From: Platanthera guangdongensis
Lineage: Eukaryota > Streptophyta > Magnoliopsida > Asparagales > Orchidaceae
Assembly (NCBI GenBank): GCA_039583875.1
Contig: CM077153.1
Span: forward strand, 116,990,568 to 117,054,567
Length of the DNA stretch: 64,000 nt
Direction of reading: 5' to 3'
Shown: piece by piece, positions 11,237 to 22,666 of the stretch
Layout: every line of letters begins with the position of its first letter
How positions within the stretch are numbered: position 1 is the first letter of the stretch
The notes under the pieces: model-generated
What the model was told of the DNA's origin: nothing
Database searches by the model: none
The model's input: only the letters and a program-made list of their open reading frames with translations
Position numbers and translations under genes: made by a program

Positions 11237-12003
11237 AGAGGAAGTGTTAAAGTTTGGCGGTTTGTTTTTCTAGTAGGGTGGTTAGCTGTTCGTGTAAGAC
11301 CCTATTTTTTTTTGCAAAAACAACAGGGTCTTATGCCCAAAACCGCGCTTTGCGGTGACACCAACACACCCGGGAAGGTCTTCACTACAAAATGCCGATC
11401 CTGCCAGCCATATCGATCGCAGAAGAGAAGAGTAAAAGTATAAGTACATGAGTAAAATGAGACTCAATGCTGGTCCACCATAAATCACATGAATATAAAT
11501 AAATATCCACGAAGGGAGAGTCAACAGTAACAATAAATCAAGTACTAATAAAAAGTGCTCCTTCCCGATACATCATGATCCTCACTACAAGTCACTCACC
11601 GCCGAAGTAAATCTATAGTAACTACTAATGTTCGGGACTCATGTCCCTGCTGCCTGAACTCCCGTGCTAGACTGTCCCGTTTCCAAGCGCACCGACCTCT
11701 GGGGATGCATCTCTTGGTTCTGCTCCACGATCCCCTAATATGATTTGGTCAACGATTGTTAGTCAAAAAGACTAAATCCTATCATCCCCCACCCTCCCCC
11801 ACGGCTCCTAGGCACCGAGCGAGGAGAAGGAAAGGGAAGGTATTTAAGGCGGAGAGTAACAAAAGTAAGTAGGTGATGGCAGAACTAGTTTATCAAGAGT
11901 ATATAGTCACAACAAGTATAAGTAAGCAAAAAGGAAGAAATATATGAATACACATGAAAAAAGTGAGCAAGTAAGGTATAAGAAGGTAAACTAAGTAAGT
12001 AAC

Positions 12004-12096
12004 CACGACCTATAGGAATGCCCATACAAACCTATAGACCAAGGGGTCATTTTGCAAGGTAAATTGTATAAAGAGTCTCATACCAATTTATACAAT
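12004..12096 (-). other. T4 LTR tandem stem-loop pair
   Basis: Stem-loop 1 keeps a 7-9 bp core (CCTATAGG / CCTATAG) around the 14 nt loop AATGCCCATACAAA (12017-12030). Stem-loop 2 (12063-12096) has perfect 10 bp arms, ATTGTATAAA and TTTATACAAT, around the 14 nt loop GAGTCTCATACCAA. Confidence 0.65.
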
Positions 12097-12500
12097 AGGT
12101 GTCAAGGGTTATATGCAATGAACATGCCATGACATTGAAGTAAGCTATGATAAGAACAGGCAAGTGCAACACACACACACCTAACTCTGTGCACACAAAT
12201 CTTTAGTTCCCCCTTTTTGGAGCATTCAGGATACCTCCGTAGTGGCAAACAAAAGCAGTGGGTTGGGCCTCGCCCACCTATAAATCGGTATCAGCACTAC
12301 CAGTCAGACCTATCGTACGCCTTAGTGCTTGTGCACTATGCGGAGCTCCTGTGTACTCTTGACGGCTGGCGCACCGGACTTTATTTGGCTAAGTGCTAAA
12401 CCACACTTGCCGAGTCAACGTTGTGGTGTCGGCGTGACAACTCTCCAATACTGAAGACCCACCACCTTATATTTTATGCACTTGCAACATTAATGTATTT

Positions 12501-12660
12501 TCCCACCGAGCCAAAGCTCCCCGGATTATCCCATCCGTCACAAATATCTGCCGAGCCAAAGATCCCTGGACTAATCCGTCTAACACAAATATCTACCAAG
12601 CCATCGTCTCGCCGGGCTAACCTGCCCATCACCAAACCACCGAGCCTACCGCTCGTGAGA
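12501..12660. repeat. 45 bp tandem repeat in T4 LTR
   Basis: Units starting CCGAGCCA recur at 12506, 12551, 12596 and about 12641, each ending near ACAAATATCT. The same array, inverted, lies in both copies of the T7 LTR duplication (about 40690-40835 and 42760-42890), so it is a family feature. Confidence 0.75.
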
Positions 12661-14365
12661 CCCAACCTAACTCCTAAAACACCGGGGATTGTGAGTGTAA
12701 GTGTACTCCTAGAGATGAACTCATTTTTGCTTTGCCACAAATTAGTAAACTATTAACCCTAACTCCCTAGGACCATTTCTCATGTTAACACAATTTCACA
12801 GTTTTACTATATGAAAAGCAATCTAAGCTATATGATGTACATGACAGGAGATACTCCAAATTTTCATCCAAATGCCCTGAGATAATTATTGTGGGTCTAT
12901 CATGACACATTTAGCATAAATCCAGAAACTTGTAATTTTCCTAATTAATTTGACATTTATTAAATTCTCCCAAAAGTTAGGCCATGAGTAATTTTGAAAT
13001 GAAGTACTAGATTTCCTTAAGTTATGGCCACCCAAAAATTATGAACACTATGAAATAGCAAAAAATCAGTGATACCAAATTTCATAGATTTTTATAAAAA
13101 TAATAACCTCTAAATAATTAATTCAAAGTAATTCAAATAATTAGAATTAATGAAGGGAGTACCATAAATCATAGTCCAAATATTATATAAAAATTACCAG
13201 AGCCTTATACTGATCATCAAACACAACTGACTAAGTTTCATGTAATTCCAAGGTCAGTGAGATATGTAAAAAAATACTTTAAATAATTCCATTAGAGTAC
13301 ACTTGTGAAGGAACATTCTTATAAACTCATCCAAATAACATATAAAAAATTTTCTAGGCTTTACTAGGCCCTAACAAGTTCTCTGGCCAAGTAACACAAT
13401 TTTCCAGCAAGATATTTTATTTATTATCTATTTTCCAAAATAAGGTGCACTAGTTCACTTTAGACATGAAGTACTAAGAGAAAATGCCCAAATAATCCAA
13501 ACAATTTACTAGTTCATCTAAATGATATTTAATTAACCTTTCCAGAGTTTCATATCATTAGAAGTTAATTTAACTATGGTTACTTCAAAATCATCACAAG
13601 AGGCAAGATGAAGGTTATAACTACGAGTATGAGATACTGTTTTTAAGCATTATATAATAAAATTTAGAGGTCAATATCGCTATAAAATTACTCCTACCAA
13701 AATCTTATGAAGATCCAAGATCATATGTGTAAGACCCCCCACCCGGATCCCAAAACACGACACGAAGGTGGTCTTATGCCCAGAATAGCCGCCTTGCGGT
13801 AACATTAGCACACGGGCAAACCTATACCACAAGACGGCTATTCTGCAGGCTACAACCAATACCAATATATGCCAACCCAACCAAAACAATAACAAGAGAA
13901 GTCAAATCCACACAAAGTATATAAGTCCATAGTACATCAAATAAGGAAGCTAAAACATGCTTCTACAATATCAGAGTACAACTAATAAACGCCCAATGGG
14001 GCTACATCAGAGTCACTCAACACTCATATCAGTAACTAACGGTAGCAACAGTACCGTCCCTTCAGGCCCTGTCGTCCTGGCCTGACTGTCATGCTACAAA
14101 ATCTGCGGCTCCTCTACCTGCGGGGTGACCTCCTAAAAGGAAGACGTAGCAACCGTTAGTCAAAAAGACTAAGTGGCTTCACATCCGCTCCCCCGACGAC
14201 TCCTCGGCACCAGGCGGAGAACGGAACAAGGGTACAATATATAATATGTAACAAGAAGGTACAAGGAGGTGATAATAGTATAATATGATTAATAGTATTA
14301 TAATCTAGCAGCTCTACATGAGCAATAACAACCATCAAATATAAGTATCAACTGCAGGAAATTAA

Positions 14366-14465
14366 CTTAACTTATAAGGATACTCATACAAGCTTATAAG
14401 TTAAGGATCAGTATACGTAAAGTAACTCATCATATATGAGTGCCTATAAAAACTTATATGATGAG
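14366..14465 (-). other. T5 3' LTR tandem stem-loop pair
   Basis: Stem-loop 1: perfect 13 bp arms CTTAACTTATAAG / CTTATAAGTTAAG (14366-14378, 14393-14405) with a 14 nt loop. Stem-loop 2: 11 bp arms CTCATCATATA / TATATGATGAG (14426-14436, 14455-14465). Confidence 0.75.
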
Positions 14466-16316
14466 GATCTTGTTTGTGCAATGTAATGTTATGTTATGTA
14501 TGCTATGCAATGACTCACCCATGATCACACACATGTAACTGCTATGTCGACACAGACCAGTTGTTCCCACTTTTCGAGCAGGTAGCTAACCTCTCAGGCA
14601 TCAACCGCCGTGGCCAGGCGCCGACAGTAGAGCGGTCTTCTCTACTACTAGGCGGGTATCCACACTACTTCACCTAGGCCCCGAACTTGCCTTATGTGAC
14701 CCTGAAGGAGCCTCGAAAGAAAGTACGAGGACCAAGCCCAACCGTTCACTTGGCACGGAAGGAGCACTGGGACGTGAACACCGAGGACCAAACCCAACTA
14801 CCCAAGGTCTAACTGTCAACTCCCATCGGTGTGACGACTAGCGAACCCGTAGACCTGCCACACTATCTTTAACCCATGATTACGACACCGCGTGTCGACT
14901 CACACCGTATGCAATTCCACATCATAGTGGCATGGAAGGAGCCTCGTAGAAAACACGAGGACCAAGCCCAACCATCCATTCTGCACAGAAGGAGCCCCGG
15001 GAAATGAGCACCGAGGACCAAGCCCAACCGTCTGACTTGACTCATCTCATCGCTATCCTAACTAGTGACGGTCAACACCGCACTTACATCCTTTCACAAT
15101 GCTACCCGTAGGGAGACGACACTCTAAGCATTGGACTACTAAATTCATTCCGTTAATCAAACATTCACATGGCCATAGATTATCCTCCTACATGTCATTC
15201 CAAATGATTTCAACACATTATAAACATGATGCGCATTTATATTAGTGTACCAATTTCTATCAAATCATTTCGTTCAAGTATGCTTCGCTTCACAAATCAA
15301 TTTCATGGGATCCAATTATTAAACTTCATCATTATAGAACTAAGATGATTAACATAAAAGAGTTCACCAAACCTCAAGTTAACTTGCAATATTGACTCCA
15401 CCAAGTCTAAATCCCATCATATACAAACCCAGAATTTAAGTGTAGAATAAATCTGGATAGCAATTCGACCGGAGATTCTCGAAGCTACAGGAATCCGGTA
15501 AAGACATGTAACCCCTCGATGGAAAGGTCTTTCCATGGGATACAACGTTTATACTCAGACCACAACCCAGATTTGAGAGTAACATACTTGAAATCGGCTT
15601 CAAAGTCCGCTGCGTACAGAACACAATTTCTGCATGCAGGGTTTGCCGGCCGCCAAATTCGTTCGGACGTTTTTGTGGCTACATAAGTCGCCTAAAGTTG
15701 TGCAACCACTCGTTGGAAAGGTATTTTCAAGGGCTTGAACTTTCATGTTTAGGCGAAAGCCCAGATCTGGACATATCACACCTAAAAATGGCCAAGGAGA
15801 TCACTGCGAGTAGAACACAAATTCTGCATGCATCTTAAAGCGGAATGAACGACATCGGTTCATCTTCCTCCTCAAGCCGATCTTCCCAAATCGCACCAGA
15901 AATTCCTCCTCCCTTATTCACCCTCATGAGGCCATGACTCTTCACGAAACCATCCCCCATCTTCACATAGAAGGTTGGAGAGGTTGAAGATACCACTAAC
16001 GTTAGAGCACAAGCCCTAGAATGACCTCTTCCTAGAGAAATCACCATCTCACAAGTCTAGACTCTTTTGAGTCGACATCTCACCTATATATCTACAGATC
16101 TAGCACCAATGGAGAGGGGAGGAAGCTCACCTCATTTTCGGTGTTTCCACTATTTCCGGCCATGGATCTTGTGACTCTTCTCAGCGGCATTTTCTCCTTC
16201 ACGGCGGCGGCAGATCTTCTCCTCTAGGATTTGCTCCAGCAGTTTCTCCCTCTCTACAGAAGTTCTCTCAGAAAAATGGCTGGAATGAGGAGTGAAAACG
16301 GCTAGGTTTTCACAAC

Positions 16317-16323
16317 CCTTATA
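16317..16323 (-). promoter_or_regulatory. T5 3' LTR TATA-like box
   Basis: Minus strand TATAAGG directly downstream (in sense) of the palindrome array. The matching site in the 5' LTR is 24617-24623. Confidence 0.45.
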
Positions 16324-16332
16324 CGTGAAAAG

Positions 16333-16924
16333 TGATACGGGTAGGGACACGCCCGTGTCCTTACCCGTGTCCTTACCCGTGTCCATACCCGTATCCTGCT
16401 CGGGCGAAGCGTCGACGACGGTTTTAGTGTCGGTTCAATACTCGACACGGGTAGGGACACACCCGTGTAGGAGTGTCCCGACCCATGTCCACATGACACG
16501 TCCATGTTCTCTGGCCGTGTCCTTCTCTAGACACGCCTCGATGAACTCAACTCGACACACATGGGTAGGGACATGCCCGTGTCTCTACCCGTGTTCTTCT
16601 CGGGGTACACTTCGTCAATCTCAACTCGACGCACATGGGTAGGGACGCCCCCGTGTCTCTACCAGTGTCAACGTCACACGGGTAGTGACACGGTCGTGTC
16701 ACTACCAGTGTCCTTCTCTAGAACAACTCGAGTCATCAACTCGAGAGTTGGTTGGATAGACACGGGTAGGGACACACCCGTGTCTCGACCCATGTCCTTA
16801 TGCACACGGGTAGTGACACACCCGTGTCACTACCCATGTCCTTCTCTGGACATTCTCTAGTTGTCGACTCGAGAGCCGGCCTCAGACACACGGGTAGGGA
16901 CACGCCTGTGTCTCTACCCGTGTC
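16333..16924. repeat. T5 3' LTR U3 array of ACACGGG..CCCGTGT hairpins
   Basis: About ten imperfect inverted repeats, each with ACACGGGTAGGGACAC followed by CCCGTGTC, separated by short unique linkers containing CTCGA. Stems are 7-8 bp. It occupies nearly the whole U3, upstream of the TATA box. Confidence 0.85.
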
Positions 16925-17072
16925 CTATTCTGGACTAATTTCTCCCCCCATTTACATGTGCAGCCCAGCTTCCAACACTTCCCTGAACCCAAGTCAGCTC
17001 TCCTGACTCAAAAACGCGCACGAGGGGCCTAGTGCGAATCGGGATGTTACAAATCCTATAAACAAAATAGAA

Positions 17073-17090
17073 GATTTCATCCCCAAAATC
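17073..17090 (-). promoter_or_regulatory. T5 polypurine tract
   Basis: Minus strand GATTTTGGGGATGAAATC lies about 20 bp before the 3' LTR and would prime plus-strand DNA synthesis. T4 and T7 have close matches in the same place. Confidence 0.65.
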
Positions 17091-17154
17091 AGGCTAAGGC
17101 TATGAGGAGAAAAGCATACAAAAATTAAAATATGCTTTTAAACGAAATTACCTT

Positions 17155-20100
17155 GAGGAAATAATTCCGGGTAGCATTTTTGCATCAAGTCCACCGGCTC
17201 TCATGTTACTCCTCCTTTCCATGATTAGACCATAGCACCTTCACCAAAGGAACACTTTTGCGGCGCAAAATCCTTGTCTCGATGTCTACGATCCGCACCG
17301 GCTCTAGACGCACAGACCTATCAGTCGCCACTGCACCATCAGTGGTGGGAATATATTGATCGGGCCACAACAATGCCTTTCGAAGTGACGACACATGTAA
17401 CACGTCGTGGAGATTCTCTAGCTCTGGCGGTAACTCCAAACGATATGCCAAAGCACCAATCCTTTCCAATACAGTGTATGGCCCAACGTACCTTGGGCTG
17501 AGCTTTTTCACCCCACGCACCCGTGACACTCCATGCATCAGCCAGATCTTCAGAAATACTTTATCACCCACTTGAAACTCCACCATCCGATGCTTTGCAT
17601 TGTAATACTTCGCATGCCAACTTTGAGACTCCAACATACGATCCCGTATTAGTCTAACCACCGCATCAGTATCATCAATATACTCAATTCCCAAAGCCTT
17701 CGGGTCTTCATCTTGCACCCAAGACAAGGGTGTTCTATACCTTCTTCCATAAAGGGCTTCATGGGGCGCCATGCCGATGCTCGTCTGGTGGCTATTTTTG
17801 TAGGAGAATTCTACCAATGGTAAGAGCCTTTCCCACGTCTCTCCTCTATCCAACACACATAACCTCAATAGATCCTCCAGTGTTCTGATGGTCCTCTCAG
17901 ACTGCCCGTCTGTCTGAGGATGAAACACTGTGCTGAAGGTAAGGCGTGAACCCAGATATGCCTGTACAACTTTCCACTCCTTGGAGGTGAAATGACCATC
18001 CCGGTCAGAAATGATTGTCTTAGGCACGCCATGGTACCGTACGAACTGCTCAACAAAGAGACGTACCAAAACATCCACGTGAGCCTCTTTCTTAATAGGG
18101 ATAACCTGTCTACTTTCGTCAGTCGGTCAACGATCACCCACACCAAATCATTCCCTGAGCATGAGCGAGGTAACCCATGGAAAAAGACCATGGGGATATC
18201 CTCAAACTTCCACTCGGGGATGGGCAACGACTGTAATAAACCACCGGGGCTCTTGCGTTCCGACTTCACCCTTTGACAGGCCTCGCAATGTGTAACAAAG
18301 TATCTGACATCTTTCTTCATTCCCGGCCAACACATGGTCTTCCGCAAGCTGGCGTACATCTTGGCAATACCTGGATGCACTGAATACTGAGAGCAATGTG
18401 ACTCTCTCAAGATATCCTCCCGGATTTTACCGCCGTTGAGAATGTAGAGCCGGCCGGGGAAATAAACGAGGCCGTCTTTTAGTGTATACTCATCAGTTGT
18501 CCCATCTTTGATTGCCTTGATTGCCTGGGCCAGAGCCGCATCCCTTCCTTGCTCCGCCCGGATTCGGTCCCGAATATCACAAACTATGCTCATGCTTGCC
18601 AAGTATTCCGTATACTCTGCCGAAGGAGCCTTATACACCAAAGTAATCTCCATCTCTTCGAGCATCTGAGCTAACTCCATACTCATTAATCGAGACTCTG
18701 GGCTCGAGTCTCGTACCTTTCTGCTCAATGCATCGGCCACCAAGTTCGCCTTTCTAGGATGATAGGTCAAGGTGAACTCATAATCACACAGAAAATCTAA
18801 CCATCGCCGTTGTCCCAAGTTCAATTCCTTCTGTGTGTGAACGTACTTTAAGTTTTTATGGTCTGAAAAGATCTCGCAGTGGACACCGTATAGATAGTTC
18901 CTCTAAACCTTCAAGGCGAATACCACTGCTCCCAACTCCAAATCATGAACCGGATAATTGATCTCATGCTTCTTCAGCTGTCTTGAGGCGTAGACAATTA
19001 CATGGTCGTGCTGCATCAATACCGCTCCCATCCCCTTATACGACGCGTCAGTGTAAACTTGAAATCCCTTCTTTCCAGAAGGGAGGGCTAGGATAGGGGC
19101 TGAGGTAAGTCTATCCTTCAGCTCTTGGAACGCCCCTTCACACTGGGGTGTCCACTCAAATGGCACACCTTTCTTTGTCAAGGAAGTAAGAGGGAGGGCA
19201 ATCTTGGAGAATCCTTTTACGAACTTGCGGTAGTACCCGACAAGTCCAAGGAAGCTCTGCACATCGGTCGCTGACTTCAAGGGAGACCACTCCTTCACGG
19301 CACACACCTTGGCCGGATCCACCACTAGTCCTACTCCACTAATCACATGCCCCAAGAAAGTAACCTCTTTAAGATAGAATTCGCACTTGCTGAACTTGGC
19401 GAACAAGGCGTGCTCTTTTAATTTCTTCAATACCAAGGTCAGGTGCTCAATATGGTCCTCCTCCGTCTTTGAGTACACTAGAATGTCGTCGATGAAGACG
19501 ATGGCGAAGATGTCCAAATAAGGCTCAAACACCTTGTTCATCAGGCTCATGAAAGTCGAAGGGGAATTTGTGAGCCCAAACGACATTACGGTGAACTCGT
19601 ATAGTCCGTATCTTGAGCTAAAGGCCGTTTTCTGGAAATCCCCTTCTTGTATCCTCAACTGATAATATCCCGAGCGCAAATCTAACTTAGAAAACCAATG
19701 CGCTCCAACAAGTTGATCAAACAACTCGTCGATCCGGGGTAGCGGATAAGTGTTCCGCACCGTCAGTCGATTGAGTTCCCGATAGTCTATGCATAAACGC
19801 AGTCTTCCATCCTTCCTCTTGACGAACAATACAGGGGCTCCCCAAGGTGACGAGCTGGGGAGAACGAACCCTGACTCCACCAGTTCTTGCAGTTGAACTC
19901 TAAACTCCGCGAGTTCCTTCGGGGCTATTCGGTAAGGGGCCCTGGATACAGGTTTGGCACCCGGTACTAAATTAATTTGAAAATCAACTTCTCTATGCGG
20001 GGGTAATCCTGGCAGTTTCTCAGGAAATACCTCGGGGAAGTCTCGCACTACCCGTATGTCTTTTATACTAACGTTATCTCCTTCAACTCGAAACATATCA

Positions 20101-20526
20101 TGAATACTTCATCTCCCTTCATATGAGCTTTTACAGCCAGAACTGAAGATAACAACATACGAGGTGTGAATCTAATACCTTGGAAGATGACATTGGAGTC
20201 CCCATATCTCAAATAGATTTGTTTCTCCGCGTAGTTGATCCTTGCGAAGTGCCAGTCCAACCATGGCATGCCCAGACTGAGATCAAACTCTGGCATCCTC
20301 AAGACTGTGGCAGGCGTATTAAAGGCTCTTCCCTCAATAAGTATCTCAAATTCGCACTTGGTAGTTGCGATCATCTCAGAGCCGTCCGGGAGGCGTACTC
20401 GTCGGGCTATGCTAGTAAAATACTGCACACCCTCCATGTCTTTAATGAAGTCGTCAGACACAAATGAGTGAGAGGCACTGGTATCGAACAGTGCATAGGC
20501 CGTCTTCCCACCAACTACTACGGTGC
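17155..20526 (-). pseudogene. pol: T5 pol: protease, RT, RNase H, integrase, chromodomain
   Basis: Parts in order on the minus strand: protease with LFDTSASHSF (G to S next to the catalytic Asp) at 20551-20063; a frameshift near 20090; RT with [19 protein letters not shown] and FIDDILVYS plus most of RNase H (20096-18903); a stop at 18901-18903 replacing the usual Trp of L-K-V-W; the rest of RNase H and the integrase HHCC zinc finger (18824-18230); a frameshift near 18100; integrase core and chromodomain (18078-17206). The first integrase catalytic Asp is gone (PMVFFHGLP where M-D-F is usual); the second (ISDRD) and the Glu (TDGQSERTI) remain. A stop at 17206 cuts the chromodomain before its conserved L-M-Q-x-x-Y-P tail (about 17165-17190). 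At least two frameshifts and two stops; not functional. Confidence 0.9.
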
Positions 20527-20622
20527 CTAAGTACCAATAACCAAAACTCAACAGTAGGTGTCAAGTATGTCTTAAGCAACTTAACATAAACAATGAAAAT
20601 GAGAAGGCTAACTGCAAAATAC
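20527..20622 (-). other. T5 gag-protease intron (96 nt)
   Basis: The minus strand reads TTGCAG|GTATTTTGC and ends TTGGTACTTAG|GCACC. The segment is AT-rich and GT-AG. Removing it joins gag (ending D-V-I-A plus the first base of a Gly codon, phase 1) to the protease (T-V-V-V-G-G-K) in one open frame, as in single-frame gag-pol relatives. Not experimentally shown. Confidence 0.7.
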
Positions 20623-21722
20623 CTGCAATAACGTCCTGGGGATTCGATTCTTGCGCCATGTCCAGAGAGTACACTTGATCCCGGGCAGGGCCGGGGTTTC
20701 CTCCTCACGGTCCTCGTCCTCGACCACGCATGTAACCCGTCCTCGAGGAGCTGCCGGAGGGAGAGCAGGAGGGATGTTCCCAAACAACTGCGGGCAGTAG
20801 CGTCGAATGTGGCCTGGTTGGTTGCATTCAAAACACACCAGCCCACGACGCCCCTCAGGTTGCTAAAATTATTGAGGCTGAGGCGGTGGAGGCAACACGG
20901 GTGGCTACGGGATCAGATGCTCCACTCTAAAATCTCGGTGAAAACGTCCTCCACCTCTTTGATGTCCTCTTCCTCCTCTAAATTCCCGCCTTCTTCTGTT
21001 GCTTGGGCCAGCTTCCATCACGCCCTTCACAGGCCTCTTACCACTTCCCAAGTGATCCACCTCCAATCTCTTCGCCATGTCGATAATATCTGCCAAACTA
21101 GCGTCCGCTATAAACAAAAGGGCCTGCCTTAGGGGATCCCGCAACCCTTTGTAGAAGAGCTTGACATATCCTCTGTCATCCAAATCATATGAGTCCGCGA
21201 ATCTCGCGAGATGTTGGAACTCTCGCTGATATTTCGTAACCGTCTTTGATCCTTGCTTCAGCAGAAGAAACCTCTCTTCGAGTTCATATCGAGCAGATGA
21301 GGGAATGAAGTGCTCCAAGAAGACACCCGAGAACTCGCTCCAACTTATCTTTATATAGACTCGCCCTTGGAAGGTGAAACCCATGAGGGACTTCCACCAC
21401 CTCTTAGCATGTAATTCCAATACGGACACCACCAACATTATAGCCATGTTGGCTGGGCAACGGATCCCTGCCAATAGCTCCTGCACCGTGTCGAGCCATT
21501 CTTTAGTGCGCGCAGCCAACTCTGTCCCAAAGTGTGCGGGAGGGGAGAGAGCCTGGAAGGTGCTCAGCCAGTTTGAGCACGGAGCCTGTTGTTGCACTGG
21601 AGGCTGCTGTGCCCTAAAGGCATCCATGATGGCGGTGAGCGTCTGCCCCAACTCAGATTGTTGGAACTGAGTGGTTATGGAAGGGGCAGGATTGCCCCCC
21701 ATCGGCTCAACGTGCACTGGAA
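20623..21722 (-). pseudogene. gag: T5 gag with stop codons
   Basis: Capsid-nucleocapsid relic. The main part (21722-20905) contains GQTLTAIMDAFRAQQ, RWWKSL, EFSGVFLEHFIPSS, KYQREFQHLARF and GLRDPLRQALLFI. A stop at 20905, followed by two more, separates it from the CCHC zinc knuckle CFECNQPGHIRRYC (about 20790-20835) and the acidic/basic tail, which runs to the splice donor at 20622. The start is uncertain: the N-terminus follows a TATGTGTAG acceptor-like site at 21724-21726 and the first ATG comes six codons later, so an upstream exon may supply the start. Confidence 0.85.
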
Positions 21723-21825
21723 TCTACACATAGAATACAAACGTATGGTTAGGTAGGCTAATCTAAAGGTCAAAGTTGAACATACTTAGTGTGAATTACA
21801 TATGGGCACACCACTATTTCCGCTA

Positions 21826-21849
21826 AGTCAGTTTGTCCGCAAACTGACT
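21826..21849 (-). other. T5 leader hairpin
   Basis: AGTCAGTTTG TCCG CAAACTGACT: 10 bp perfect stem and the same 4 nt loop as T2. The four extra pairs relative to T2 are present in both arms. Confidence 0.55.
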
Positions 21850-21907
21850 AATCGAACGGGGGTGGTACCATTGTTAAATGACTTCTTTAATTGAGGATCG
21901 TGGCAAA

Positions 21908-21916
21908 CTGATACCA
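21908..21916 (-). promoter_or_regulatory. T5 primer-binding site
   Basis: Minus strand TGGTATCAG two bases inside the 5' LTR, complementary to initiator-Met tRNA. Confidence 0.8.
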
Positions 21917-22566
21917 TTTGTAAGACCCCCCTCTCGGATCCCAAAATACGGCACGAAGGGGGTCTTATGCACAGAACATCCGCCTTGCGGTAGCTTTAGC
22001 ACACAGACTAACCTGTACCATAAGACGCCTATTTTGCCGGCTACAACCAATACCAATATATGCCAACCCAAGCAAAATAATAACAAGAGAATTCAAATCC
22101 ACACAAAGCATATAAGTCCATAGTACATCAAATAAGGAAGCTAAAACATGCTTCTACAATATCAGAGTACAGCTAATAAACGCCCAACGGGGCTACATCA
22201 GAGTCGCTCAACACTCACATCAGTAACTGACGGTAGCGACAGTGCCGTCCCTTCAAGCCCTGTCGTCCTGACCTGGCTGTCCTGCTGCAAAATATGCGGC
22301 TCCTCTACCTGCAGGGTGACCTCCTAAAAGTAAGAAGTAGCAACCGTTAGTCAAAAAGACTAAGTGGCTTCACATCCGCTCCCCCGACATCTCTTCGGCA
22401 CCGGGCGGAGAACGGAACAAGGATACAATATATAATATGTAACAAGCAGGTACAAGCAGGTACAAGCAGGTGATAATAGTACAATATGATTAACAACATT
22501 ATAATCTAGCAGTTCTACATGAGCAATAACAACCATCAGATATAAGTATCAATAGTAGGAAAGTAA

Positions 22567-22666
22567 CTTAACTTATAAGGATGCCCATATAAGCTTATAA
22601 GTTAAGGATCAGTTTACGTAAAGTAACTCATCGTATAGGAGTGCCCATACAAACTTATACGATGAA
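22567..22666 (-). other. T5 5' LTR tandem stem-loop pair
   Basis: Stem-loop 1: perfect 13 bp arms and loop GATGCCCATATAAG. Stem-loop 2 (22627-22666): arms CTCATCGTATA / TATACGATGAA with loop AGTGCCCATACAAA. Compared with the 3' LTR copy, A-T became G-C in both arms of stem 2. Confidence 0.75.

Larger units (their letters stand above)
8299..11292 (+). mobile_element. T3: decayed Ty1/Copia element
   Basis: Plus-strand Copia remnant, the oldest layer here. A possible 5' LTR tail (8299-8428) is followed by a primer-binding site TGGTATCATCG (8430-8440), a pyrimidine-rich stretch with no gag, then protease, integrase, reverse transcriptase and RNase H relics. The purine run GAGAGGAAG (11236-11244) precedes TGTTAAAG at 11245, the likely start of the 3' LTR, which is cut at 11292 by T4. 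Both LTRs are split by later insertions (T2 and T4). Confidence 0.75.
11293..13727 (-). repeat. T4 3' LTR, left part
   Basis: Sense end of the LTR: GGGTCTTACA at 11293 preceded by the conserved GCCGGCAGGATCGG-type module (about 11310-11405). It carries the stem-loop pair at 12004-12096 and 45 bp repeats at 12501-12660. It is interrupted at 13727 by T5, with ATATG (13723-13727) repeated at 26575-26579. No gene seen. Confidence 0.8.
13728..17051 (-). repeat. T5 3' LTR (3324 bp)
   Basis: Sense starts TGTAACATCCCGATTCGC at 17051 and ends GGGGGTCTTACA at 13728. Order in sense: palindrome array (16924-16333), TATA box (16323-16317), a purine-rich leader, then about 2.5 kb of R-U5 with two stem-loops. 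No gene seen; frames such as 16292-16642 are translated palindromes. Confidence 0.9.
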
